Shown: in pieces, positions 50,432 to 59,820 of the stretch | How positions within the stretch are numbered: the stretch's first letter is position 1 | Layout: every line of letters begins with the position of its first letter | Source of the DNA: Mariniblastus sp. | GTDB taxonomy: Bacteria > Planctomycetota > Planctomycetia > Pirellulales > Pirellulaceae | Direction: 5' to 3' | DNA length: 64,000 bases | Assembly: GCA_011523945.1 (NCBI GenBank) | Contig: WTFU01000054.1 | Coordinates: 1-64,000 of the forward strand | Notes under the pieces: model-generated | Seen by the model: only the letters and a program-made list of their open reading frames with translations | What the model was told of the DNA's origin: nothing | Databases searched by the model: none | Position numbers and translations under genes: made by a program

Positions 50432-52171
50432 TCAACTCGTTTTTGTTTGTGGGAAAAAATCTGAGTCTGCCTCCGGGTGACTGTATTCGTAAGGTCCCCG
50501 GCGAACCACAGGCTGGACGTCAAAGTTTCCGTGCGGCGGCGGACTTACCGTTGTCCATTCCAGCGTATTTGAATTCCAGGGATTTCGGCCGGCTTTGACA
50601 CCGAAAAACATACTGCCAAAAAAGTTCACCACGAAAATCAGCTGAGTCAGCCCCATTCCGATCGCACAGATTGTCATAAACTGATTGAGCGGCAACAAGT
50701 CCTTTAATCCCTCGTAAATGTAAGGATCAGCCACACGCCTCGGCATCCGACTTAAAAAATGCATTGGAAAAAATGTGCCATTCAAGAAAACAAAGGTAAG
50801 GAAGAAATGAATCTTGCCTAACCTTTCATTCATCATCCGGCCAAACATCTTTGGAAACCAAAAATAGATTGCGCCCAAGACGCCCAGAACACTACTGGCA
50901 AACAAAACATAGTGAAGGTGAGCCACGATGTAGTAAGTGTCATGAATAACGATATCCACTGGGGGCGCTGACATGACAATCCCAGACAGCCCACCGATCA
51001 CAAACATAGCAACAAAACCGACACAAAATAACATCGGTGTCGTCAGTTGCAGTTTTCCACCCCATAAGGTTCCAATCCAGTTAAAAACCTTGATCCCACT
51101 CGGCAACGCAATCAACATGGTCGAAACCATAAAACTCATTGCCAAAGTATGATTCATGCCGGAGATGAACATATGATGCCCCCAGACAATAAAACCAAGT
51201 CCGGCAATGGCAGTGATCGAGTAAACCATCGGGCGGTAACCAAATAGCGGCTTTCTAGAAAAGCAGGAAATTATGTCTGAAACCATACCCATCGCTGGCA
51301 AAATCATGATGTAGACCGCTGGATGCGAGTAGAACCAAAACAGGTGCTGCCACAGCAGAACTTGTCCGCCACCGCTGGTTGCTACCCCATTATTCACAGC
51401 GATGTTCTCAGGAAGAAAAAAGCCCGTCATTAACAATCGGTCGGACAACTGCATGAGAAGTGCAGCCGTCAAAACCGGCAAGGCGAAGGCTTGCATAATT
51501 GCCGTAATGAACATCCCCCAGACCGTCATTGGCATTCGGAACATCGTCATCCCGGGTGCCCGCATTTGTATGATCGTCGTCAGGTAATTGATCGATCCCA
51601 TCATCGATGAAACCCCGACAAACACCATCGCCAGCAGCCACAACGACTGCGCATCCCCCTGAAAAACACTCAGTGGAGGATAGGAGGTCCAACCGGCGGA
51701 AGCTCCATACTCGGGCATAAAGAAGCTAAGAATAATGCACGCAAACGCGGGCCACATGAACCAATAACTCAGCATGTTCAACCGAGGAAATGCCATATCC
51801 TCCGCACCGACCATCAATGGAATCAGGTAGTTCCCAAACGCGCCTGCGAGAATGGGGATGATCACAAAAAAGATCATGATCGTCGCATGCATAGTAAACA
51901 ACATATTGTAGAAACCGGGCGACATCTGCCCGCCCGACTCAGCAAACAACATGTGACCAAAAATCGGCATGTCCGACCAGGGCCACGCCAGTTGCCAGCG
52001 AACAGCTAAAGCTAAGAACCCGCCGACAAAAAACCAGATCAATGATGAGAAAAGAAACTGCAGACCGATGACCTTATGATCCGTTGCAAAAACGTAGGTC
52101 CAGACAAACCGGGAGACAACATTCCCCTTGTGATCTGGTGTAATCGAATTTTCAACAGAAACTTCCGCCAT
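50432..52171 (-). CDS. ctaD: Cytochrome c oxidase subunit I (haem-copper oxidase, type A2 motif)
   Basis: TTDHK-like ATDHKVIGLQF, QHLFWFYSHPAVYIMILPAMG, GFIVWGHHMF, VDIVIHDTYYIVAHLHYVL. Confidence 0.97.
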   Translation of the reverse strand: MAEVSVENSITPDHKGNVVSRFVWTYVFATDHKVIGLQFLFSSLIWFFVGGFLALAVRWQLAWPWSDMPIFGHMLFAESGGQMSPGFYNMLFTMHATIMIFFVIIPILAGAFGNYLIPLMVGAEDMAFPRLNMLSYWFMWPAFACIILSFFMPEYGASAGWTSYPPLSVFQGDAQSLWLLAMVFVGVSSMMGSINYLTTIIQMRAPGMTMFRMPMTVWGMFITAIMQAFALPVLTAALLMQLSDRLLMTGFFLPENIAVNNGVATSGGGQVLLWQHLFWFYSHPAVYIMILPAMGMVSDIISCFSRKPLFGYRPMVYSITAIAGLGFIVWGHHMFISGMNHTLAMSFMVSTMLIALPSGIKVFNWIGTLWGGKLQLTTPMLFCVGFVAMFVIGGLSGIVMSAPPVDIVIHDTYYIVAHLHYVLFASSVLGVLGAIYFWFPKMFGRMMNERLGKIHFFLTFVFLNGTFFPMHFLSRMPRRVADPYIYEGLKDLLPLNQFMTICAIGMGLTQLIFVVNFFGSMFFGVKAGRNPWNSNTLEWTTVSPPPHGNFDVQPVVRRGPYEYSHPEADSDFFPQTKTS

Positions 52172-52200
52172 TTACAGATCCAACCCAATCATAATCTACT

Positions 52201-53094
52201 TTAATTTTCAAATCCCAAATCGGCCTGAGCAGCAAGCAACCGCTCCGCCGAATGCAAACTTCTTGAACCTCTCAGCAAAGCAGCAGGCTCCACCGCTTTT
52301 TTAAATTCTGGCGAGTAAGCCGATTTTTGCTCAGCAATCCAAGCATCGAACTGAGCCCGCGAAACAAAATTTAAATCTGCTTTCATCATGTAATGCCCCC
52401 AGCCGCATAACTCGGTGCACATAATCTCAATCTCTTTTTCCTCACGGGCATTGAACCAAACGAACTGAGTCATCCCCGGCACGATGTCCTGTTTCAACCT
52501 GAGCTCAGGAACATAGAAGCTATGAATAACGTCGCGACTCTCCATCTGCAGAACAATCTCTTCACCCGCCGGAAGAACAAGAAGGTTTTCTACAAAAATA
52601 TCATCCTCAGTTTCAACGACACCGTCATCACCTGCATAGTAGAACTCCCATCCAAACCGCTTGGCCTTTACCATGACCATCGGTGGCTTGAATGAAGAGA
52701 CTCCGTTGACCGTTACAGTAGGACGCTCCATTTTATTTTCAGCCCAGGACTTCATTTGGAAAAAGGCGAGGAACACGAGAATCAAAGCCGGAATCACCGT
52801 CCACGTAATTTCCAATTTCGTGTTGTGAGTGATGTAAAGAGCTTTTGAATCAGAATCCCCGCGATCGCTGAATCGCCAAAGTGCCCAACCAATAGTGAAC
52901 ACGGTTCCTGCAAGTATGAACGCCGCCAGCAGATGGATCCCGTTAAACAGCTGATCAATCGTATCTCCGGCTTGACTCAGCGATTTAGGCAACCAAGCCG
53001 ACTCCAGCGGCGCAACGCCGTACATCGCCATCAAAATGGACGCAATTCCCAGCACAGGAACCAACAGAAATAAAACGCTCCAGAAACGATTCAT
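52201..53094 (-). CDS. coxB: Cytochrome c oxidase subunit II
   Basis: CuA motif MCTELCGWGHYMM and VIHSFYVPELRLKQDIVPG; two N-terminal TM helices. Confidence 0.95.
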   Translation of the reverse strand: MNRFWSVLFLLVPVLGIASILMAMYGVAPLESAWLPKSLSQAGDTIDQLFNGIHLLAAFILAGTVFTIGWALWRFSDRGDSDSKALYITHNTKLEITWTVIPALILVFLAFFQMKSWAENKMERPTVTVNGVSSFKPPMVMVKAKRFGWEFYYAGDDGVVETEDDIFVENLLVLPAGEEIVLQMESRDVIHSFYVPELRLKQDIVPGMTQFVWFNAREEKEIEIMCTELCGWGHYMMKADLNFVSRAQFDAWIAEQKSAYSPEFKKAVEPAALLRGSRSLHSAERLLAAQADLGFEN

Positions 53095-54377
53095 TATCTC
53101 ATCACCTGCTTTTCATTGACAGGTTTTGACAAACCATTCTTGTTAGCGTCCTGATAGGGCATCGCCCGCACATATGCGACTACCGCCCAGATTTCATCTG
53201 ATGTCATCGCCGTCGATGCCGGCATCGGAGTTCCCTCAATGCCGTTTCGCAATCGCAAATACAAGTCATTCGGGTGATCGCCACCGCGATAATAGTGGCG
53301 CGTCAAGTTTCTTGGCTTAACCGGACGAGGTGGGAGCGCACCGACCTCCGTAAAATCTGAATAACTTTCTGGATTTTGCGGATCGACCTCGGCCGATTTA
53401 ATCCAATCGTTCGTCCAGTCATCAAAATTATTCAACTGGCCGTCACCAATTCCAGTGTCTCCATGGCACTGCATACAATTCCCTTTGGCAAAAAACAGCT
53501 CTCTCCCTCGCTGGACAAAATCCTTGTGACCTTCGTGGTTGATATCAAACTCAGGAGGCGCTGGATCAATCTTGGTAACCTTTCGCTCGGTTCTCAGCCA
53601 GCGGTCAATGATTCGCTCCTGCAGGCCTTCCCCGATCACCGTATACATTTGATCTTCAAACTCTTCGATATCGTCGTCCGAAGGCTCCTTACCCTCGGGC
53701 TTATCTATCAAAGAGAGATCAATCAACGGCTCCCCATCCAGGACGGCCAACTCGCCTAAAAGGAAGCGCTCAAACTGACCTCGCATGGTCAGGTACTTGA
53801 CATACTCAACTAACGCCTGGATTTGGTCTTTCGGCAAAGTCCTGAAGGAAGGCATAGCTGACCCGGGAATTCCGTTAACTAAAATCTCCGTTAGGTCGTG
53901 ATCGGTAGGAGGTGAACGCAGAGGCGTCGATTTGAATTTAAATTTTCCCAGCCGAAAATCGCGTGGATAAGGCTCAAGAGATGCTGCAGTGTCACCGGCG
54001 CCGTTTCCTGTAATTCCGTGGCAGTGAGCACAGTGCTCACGATACAACCCCGACGCCGACTCTCGCTTATCGACTCGTGTTGGCCCCGCCGCCATTTTTA
54101 GATTCTCAATTGAAATAATATCGTGTGCAGGATCTTCATCACCAAGAAAGAACGGAAACTTCGGATCATCCGGCGTCCCAAACAAAGCCGTCATGATGGT
54201 ACCAATTTCCGTTTTATACTCCTCCGGAAAGTGCTCGCCTTCGGCAAGATGAGTTTTTTCCTGTTTCACCCACTCCACCGAATTAAACCGAAAGACCGGT
54301 GGTTCCGATCTCTCACATCCGGTCATTCCCAGCAATGCCGTACTTATGATTACAAGATGGAAAAACAGTCGAAACAC
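53094..54377 (-). CDS. Dihaem c-type cytochrome lipoprotein
   Basis: CAHCH and CMQCH haem motifs; lipobox LGMTGC; 1-nt overlap with coxB. Confidence 0.92.
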   Translation of the reverse strand: MFRLFFHLVIISTALLGMTGCERSEPPVFRFNSVEWVKQEKTHLAEGEHFPEEYKTEIGTIMTALFGTPDDPKFPFFLGDEDPAHDIISIENLKMAAGPTRVDKRESASGLYREHCAHCHGITGNGAGDTAASLEPYPRDFRLGKFKFKSTPLRSPPTDHDLTEILVNGIPGSAMPSFRTLPKDQIQALVEYVKYLTMRGQFERFLLGELAVLDGEPLIDLSLIDKPEGKEPSDDDIEEFEDQMYTVIGEGLQERIIDRWLRTERKVTKIDPAPPEFDINHEGHKDFVQRGRELFFAKGNCMQCHGDTGIGDGQLNNFDDWTNDWIKSAEVDPQNPESYSDFTEVGALPPRPVKPRNLTRHYYRGGDHPNDLYLRLRNGIEGTPMPASTAMTSDEIWAVVAYVRAMPYQDANKNGLSKPVNEKQVMR

Positions 54378-54575
54378 AAAATCCCCAATCCTTTGAGATT
54401 GGCCTGGAAGTTTTAAGAAAGGTTCCGCAAATTTAGCGGTCGAACACTACTGTATTTTGTCTGATTTTAGAAATTTGTCGACCGGACAAATTGTCACAGA
54501 TCCACTATAAGACCCGTTCTCAGCCTATTTCTTTAACCTTAGCCGCTCGATTCGCGCAAAACAGGGATCGACCGC

Positions 54576-54731
54576 CTAGTCCCACTCCATTCTTTTAATT
54601 TCGCTATCGAGAGTTTCGGCGTTTTTTTGATCAAAAGTCAACGCAGGTGCCACCGTACGCTGATAACAACCAACAAAACTACTCATTAAAACGATCAGAA
54701 CGATCAGATACCACGAATTGCGAAGCAACAT
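54576..54731 (-). CDS. Small (51 aa) predicted lipoprotein, not in the ORF track
   Basis: Manual translation: MLLRNSWYLIVLIVLMSSFVGCYQRTVAPALTFDQKNAETLDSEIKRMEWD*; lipobox SFVGC, AAGGGA-like RBS upstream. Confidence 0.65.
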   Translation of the reverse strand: MLLRNSWYLIVLIVLMSSFVGCYQRTVAPALTFDQKNAETLDSEIKRMEWD

Positions 54732-54811
54732 CAAATGTCCATTCCCTTAAAAAATTGACCGTTTCGAAAAACCATCCCAAACTGGAGGGCGTGATAGATT
54801 GAGACCTTAAC

Positions 54812-54848
54812 AAAAACACCCCTTTGCCGAATTGAGACAAAAGGGTGT
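54812..54848 (-). terminator. Rho-independent terminator downstream of the cupredoxin gene (minus strand)
   Basis: Minus strand ACACCCTTTTGTCTCAATTCGGCAAAGGGGTGTTTTTG. Confidence 0.8.
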
Positions 54849-54963
54849 AGATTCAACTCCATTCAAACTCAAATCTGATCCGGCAACCGCCCCATAAACT
54901 GAGCGGCCCAAAGACCGTTCCTCAAGAGATTTCGCAACAAATCGGCCGTTTTGACCATTGGAA

Positions 54964-55800
54964 CTATTTCGTCAACGCTTCGCCTGGCAACGAAAGTGTG
55001 CCGAGATCGAGGGTTTCACCCGCTTTAATTGTCGCTTCGATTGTACCGCGCCGATCCGGTTCGTAACCCTTTACCTCAATGGTCTTCAGGTAGCCTCCCT
55101 TTTTATGCCAAAACTGAAACTTCCAGTCGCCTGCAGGAATGTTCTCGATCTTAAACTTTCCGTCTTTGTCAGAAATAGAGACGTACGGGTTGTCACGAAT
55201 GAGAATGATCGCATCCATCCACTGATGAATGTCACATTTAACTTCACCCGGAATCTTATCGCTCTCTTCGCCGAGAACAATTTCAGACGCCGCATTTTTT
55301 ACTATGTTGACATTATGTTCATGCTCCATCGTAGCGATACGGCAGTTATGACCAACGTTATCACTGTTCTTGAGAATTAAAGTTTGTCCGGGTCTAGCGA
55401 AACTAGCCTTAGGAACAAACCGACACTTGACGTTATCCAAAGTCAATTTGACTTCTTTTTGTGCGTCATAAGACGGATGATAAGTGTCAGGAGTATCCGC
55501 TCCCCGCCCTGTGTACATCATCACGTAGACGTCGCGTAATTGATTTTTGTCGTTGACCACAACCCCGTCATCCAGCGGAATCTTTCCGTCTACCAAGCAA
55601 ACCGCTCTATCAGGATTATCCTTGACATCTTCCGGCTGGTTTTCGGGCACTTCCCCTGAAATTACAATCTGACCGGTTAGATTCCCCCAGCCGTCCTGTG
55701 CCAATGCCACAGAACTCATCGAAACGCAAAAAACAAAAAACAGTGTGCAGCAGAAAACTCGCTTCATTATCGATTCCTGAATGTGGATTAGGACTTTCAT
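54964..55800 (-). CDS. Secreted cupredoxin-like protein with C-terminal carboxypeptidase-regulatory-like domain
   Basis: Signal peptide; GHNCR...KCDIHQWM copper-ligand-like pattern; VSISDKDGKFKIENIPAGDWKFQFWH regulatory-like domain. Start may be internal (MKRVFCC). Confidence 0.78.
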   Translation of the reverse strand: MKVLIHIQESIMKRVFCCTLFFVFCVSMSSVALAQDGWGNLTGQIVISGEVPENQPEDVKDNPDRAVCLVDGKIPLDDGVVVNDKNQLRDVYVMMYTGRGADTPDTYHPSYDAQKEVKLTLDNVKCRFVPKASFARPGQTLILKNSDNVGHNCRIATMEHEHNVNIVKNAASEIVLGEESDKIPGEVKCDIHQWMDAIILIRDNPYVSISDKDGKFKIENIPAGDWKFQFWHKKGGYLKTIEVKGYEPDRRGTIEATIKAGETLDLGTLSLPGEALTK

Positions 55801-55976
55801 TTAACATTAAGACGCTTTAGGTACCGGCCCTATTGTAACAAATTTGCCCATTGATTTCATGAACTCGGCCGGAAGTCCATTGTTGCCCCTGTCATTCGGC
55901 TTTCAATCCCTTAAAATCGTTCTCCAGTTAAATGACGCCTGTTTGAAGTCCACCATTTCAAGAAAATCGCTACATC

Positions 55977-57278
55977 ATGAAAGTTCTCGTTGTTGGTAAC
56001 GGAGGGCGTGAACACGCCATCGCGTGGAAAATATCACAAAGCCCTCGGGCAGATCGTGTATTCGTTGCCCCAGGTAATGCCGGTACTGCAAAAGATGTGG
56101 AAAACATCGAAATTGCGGCCGACAACATCACCGAGTTGGTCGCTTTTGCCAAGCAAAACGAAGTTGGACTAACCGTGGTCGGTCCCGAAATTCCGCTTTG
56201 CAATGGAATCGTGGACGCTTTTGAGCATGCCGGTCTAAAAGTCTTTGGCCCCTCGCGTGCCGCCGCCCAACTCGAAGGCAGTAAAGTATTTTGCAAAAAC
56301 GTTCTCCGGGCGGCAGACGTACCGACCGCCGATTTTCAGGAATTTCACAGTGCCGAACCGGCCGAGCGATTCATCAATGAGCGATACAGCGAAACACCTG
56401 ACGACTGCCCCGTCGTCATCAAGGCCGACGGATTGGCCGCTGGTAAAGGTGCCATCGTTTGTAGCACTCGGGATGAAGCCCTCGAGGCGATCGACATTAT
56501 CGCACGGCAAAAACAATTTGGTGATGCCGGCAATAAAATGATTATCGAAGACCGGCTTCAAGGAATAGAAGCCAGTATCCTCGCCATTACTGACGGTCAA
56601 ACGATCCTCACACTCCCGCCCGCCGAGGATCATAAACGTGCTCACGACGGAGACACCGGCCCCAACACAGGAGGTATGGGCGCCTACTGCCCGACCCCGT
56701 CGATTGACGACAAAACGCTTCGCTGGGTCGAGTCGAACGTATTGGTTCAAACCGTACACGTCATGAAACGAAAACGAAACCCATTCCGAGGCATTTTGTA
56801 CGCCGGCATGATGATGACGCCGCAAGGGCCGAAAGTTCTCGAATACAACGTTCGATTCGGTGACCCCGAGTGCCAACCCTTGCTGATGCGCCTCAAAACT
56901 GACTTCCTCGACCTACTCGAGGCAACCGTCGATCGTAGACTAAGCGAAATTGGAGCACTGCAATGGGATGAACGCCCCAGCGTTTGCGTCGTAATGGCTT
57001 CCGAAGGCTATCCCGGGAAATATGAAAAAGGGAAAATCATACGCGGTCTCGAAGAAGCCGCTGCTATCGAAGATGTCAAAGTCTTCCATGCCGGCACCCG
57101 CTTGGACGACGCACAAAACGTAGTTACCAACGGTGGTAGAGTCCTCGGCGTTACCGCTCTTGGAGACTCCGTCGCCACTGCAAAACTCCAAGCTTACAAG
57201 GCAATTAAATGCATTCGCTGGGATGGAGCTTGGTGTCGAAAAGATATTTCAGATAAAGCGATCACCCTCAGTCGTTAA
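55977..57278 (+). CDS. purD: Phosphoribosylamine--glycine ligase
   Basis: MKVLVVGNGGREHAIAWKI, DGLAAGKGAIVC, EYNVRFGDPECQ. Confidence 0.97.
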   Translation: MKVLVVGNGGREHAIAWKISQSPRADRVFVAPGNAGTAKDVENIEIAADNITELVAFAKQNEVGLTVVGPEIPLCNGIVDAFEHAGLKVFGPSRAAAQLEGSKVFCKNVLRAADVPTADFQEFHSAEPAERFINERYSETPDDCPVVIKADGLAAGKGAIVCSTRDEALEAIDIIARQKQFGDAGNKMIIEDRLQGIEASILAITDGQTILTLPPAEDHKRAHDGDTGPNTGGMGAYCPTPSIDDKTLRWVESNVLVQTVHVMKRKRNPFRGILYAGMMMTPQGPKVLEYNVRFGDPECQPLLMRLKTDFLDLLEATVDRRLSEIGALQWDERPSVCVVMASEGYPGKYEKGKIIRGLEEAAAIEDVKVFHAGTRLDDAQNVVTNGGRVLGVTALGDSVATAKLQAYKAIKCIRWDGAWCRKDISDKAITLSR

Positions 57279-57388
57279 GCGATCGCTCTCGACGATCGGC
57301 AGAACCATTGCCAGCGTTTTGCCGGCTGGCAATGAAAACCAACCTCAACGACCATTTTAGATCGCTGCCATAATTGAGTTTCTCGCGG

Positions 57389-57976
57389 TTAACATAAGTC
57401 GACGCGATTTAGCCACCCACGAGCAAACCGCTCCTGAGTCGAATCTCGATTCATCACATCAAGATAATGAGAAGCCTGCATTAAATTGAGAATTTTCAAC
57501 AAGTAGTCGGGGCGTCCTTTCTCCAATTCGAGAAACGCCCCAAGAGTCGCTAATGTTCGATCGCCAAATTTCCCGTCGACCTCAATATCAGCATAGTCTT
57601 TCTCATTCCGATTGAGACGATTTAACCCAACCTGAAGATAGCGTACGGATCGACCAACTCCCTGATTCACCCCCGTATCAAACACCTTGTTGGCAATGTG
57701 CTGATCAGGGATCTCATCCCCACGAATCGGCATCCAATACCTTACGCGAAACAGTTCCTTTGCCAACAAACTGAGCTCTAAATTCTCATTGATCACCGCC
57801 TTGAAATCTTGAGGATTCTCGCGCTTAAGTCGATCCACCAACGCCCACCCCTCCCAATCGGGATTGAACTTTCGCGATACACCACGATGGGTTTCACCAC
57901 CGCGGTCGACTGGGTCGTTAACGTATCCACCCTCGCGCAACTCGGTCTCGCCGTACGCAATATCAAAATCAGCCAT
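57389..57976 (-). CDS. Glycoside hydrolase family 108-like lysozyme/N-acetylmuramidase
   Basis: EGGYVNDPVDRGGETHRGVSRKF catalytic-Glu region, VFDTGVNQGVGRSVRYLQ, VDGKFGDRTL. Confidence 0.85.
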   Translation of the reverse strand: MADFDIAYGETELREGGYVNDPVDRGGETHRGVSRKFNPDWEGWALVDRLKRENPQDFKAVINENLELSLLAKELFRVRYWMPIRGDEIPDQHIANKVFDTGVNQGVGRSVRYLQVGLNRLNRNEKDYADIEVDGKFGDRTLATLGAFLELEKGRPDYLLKILNLMQASHYLDVMNRDSTQERFARGWLNRVDLC

Positions 57977-58056
57977 TAATTCCCCCAAACTTTTCGAGCA
58001 GGCTTAAGGCAAACCCAAACCACCAATACTATGAAAACGAAGCCGAATGCTACAAA

Positions 58057-58692
58057 TCAATCGTCCCCATCCAGTAAATCGTCCGCGTAACCGGGGGGAA
58101 AAGGATCATAATTAGTCCTCTCATCCAACCTCAGCCGTTCATCAGAATTCTTATTTTCATCTGCAACGCCTCGGTCCAACCCAAATTCTTCCAGCCAGTC
58201 AATTTCATCGAGCTGCTCGATCTGCAGCTTCTTCTCTTCAATTGACTCATTCGCTATTTCCTCCGTCGACTCACCAGTTATTTGGTCGAACCATTGGTCG
58301 CTATCAACTGGAGTTGATTTTCGTCGAAGAGCCGCCTTATGAAGCCGATGGTCACTGGAAACAACTGTCAACTTCTTGGGGGTGGAATTCTTTTGAATCA
58401 ATATCTCAATCAGCGTGTCGGCGTCTTCATAGCCAAGCGCATAGATGATGGTCAATCCGCTCTCGGTTTGTGTCGACCGAGACTCTCCGGAGGGTAAACG
58501 CGTTGCATCAAAAACGAGGGCAGTCCGTTGCTTGATCGACTTAGGCAAACTGACCTCCAATTCTCCCACTAATCGATTTCTTCCACGCTGCAACGAAGCA
58601 GGTGTGCGTGACCTGCCTTCCAGTCCGCACTGAAAAACCAGATTGTAACCGTCGATTAGAATCAGATAGTCGTTTACCAATCTAAATCCCAC
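58057..58692 (-). CDS. YacP-like NYN-domain putative RNase
   Basis: LILIDGYNLVFQCG, LVFDATRLP, YEDADTLIEILIQ, LTVVSSDHRLHKAALRR. Confidence 0.85.
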   Translation of the reverse strand: MGFRLVNDYLILIDGYNLVFQCGLEGRSRTPASLQRGRNRLVGELEVSLPKSIKQRTALVFDATRLPSGESRSTQTESGLTIIYALGYEDADTLIEILIQKNSTPKKLTVVSSDHRLHKAALRRKSTPVDSDQWFDQITGESTEEIANESIEEKKLQIEQLDEIDWLEEFGLDRGVADENKNSDERLRLDERTNYDPFPPGYADDLLDGDD

Positions 58693-58715
58693 TTACCAGC
58701 CAAAGTGTGTGCGCA

Positions 58716-58747
58716 TAAAAAAAGCGGCCATCGAAAGATTAGCCGCT
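58716..58747 (-). terminator. Rho-independent terminator downstream of the PEP-CTERM gene
   Basis: Minus strand AGCGGCTAATCTTTCGATGGCCGCTTTTTTTATG. Confidence 0.8.
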
Positions 58748-58769
58748 TGCTGTACGAATCAGAGACGCT

Positions 58770-59522
58770 CTAGCTCTTTCGTCGTCGAGCCAAACCCGCA
58801 AAGCCGAAAAGGCCTAAAACCAGTAAACTGCTAGGCTCAGGAACTGCGTTAAAAGTAACCACGTCTGCGAAAGTCGACCCAACAACCAAGTCATCCACCA
58901 CAATGGTCTCGTTTACCGAAGAATTAGATTCACGGAGATAAAAACCCTCAACGTTGTTGGTGTCGTTAGTTGTTGTAACGATCGAAGTGTCTGTGTCTTG
59001 GGACGCATCAATCCAAAGATTAGCGAGACCTGAGTCTCTGTCGTAACCGATAATTGCTCGATAAACTGTGTCGTAACTTAAAGTTGACCCCCAGCTTGCC
59101 TGAGCAGTCGATGTGTGGCTGATTCCGACCAAAAATCCGTTAGCATCTGCGGTGTTGACGTCCATTCTCGCCGTGAAGTCCGAGGTTCCATTCCCGAAAT
59201 GAGCGAAATACTCAAAGTCGGTTCCGCCAGGATTGTTCGCTGACACCGAAAAGTCAAAGCCAGCAAAAACGGTTCCCGTGGTGATTGTGGTTCCAAGCAA
59301 GCGATTGACATCTTCACTCTGTGAATCGGTTAGAATTACCTTCCCACCCGACACCTGAATCTGCCCTTCTGTACCGCTGTGTCTCGTCCAGTCTGAGGAA
59401 ACAGTGGTCAAAGAACCATCCGAGTAATCAAAGCCCTCTGAAAAGTAAACGTCCGCCCTAACAAAGCCAGACAGTGCAACAAATGCAACCACGGCGGCAG
59501 AAACAAATAATCTGTTATTCAT
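58770..59522 (-). CDS. PEP-CTERM sorting-domain exported protein
   Basis: C-terminus VPEPSSLLVLGLFGFAGLARRRKS; start MNNRLFVSAAVVAFVALSGFVRA at 59522. Confidence 0.93.
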   Translation of the reverse strand: MNNRLFVSAAVVAFVALSGFVRADVYFSEGFDYSDGSLTTVSSDWTRHSGTEGQIQVSGGKVILTDSQSEDVNRLLGTTITTGTVFAGFDFSVSANNPGGTDFEYFAHFGNGTSDFTARMDVNTADANGFLVGISHTSTAQASWGSTLSYDTVYRAIIGYDRDSGLANLWIDASQDTDTSIVTTTNDTNNVEGFYLRESNSSVNETIVVDDLVVGSTFADVVTFNAVPEPSSLLVLGLFGFAGLARRRKS

Positions 59523-59820
59523 CGAAAAATCCAGATAAAAATCTTCAAAATTGCATAAAATCCATGTTGTTGGGGAACAGTCTAATCCCATCAAATTTAG
59601 ATTTCAAGGACTAAACCTCCTAATCTCTAAATTTTAACAAAAGGTAACAACCAGAAAATCTCCATCTAAAATCCGACCAAAGGGAAGAATAATCCCCTTA
59701 AAGCGAACTAAGGTTTTGCAATGAAAACAGGTTTTCCAATCTCGATTATTCGAGGATAGAGCCAACCTTAAAGTTGTCTTACAATTCGAGCCAATCGAAG
59801 TAATAAGAGAACAATCGAGG

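Noticed and set aside
56235-56876. 213-aa antisense ORF within purD
   Set aside because: Antisense to a conserved gene; no domain.
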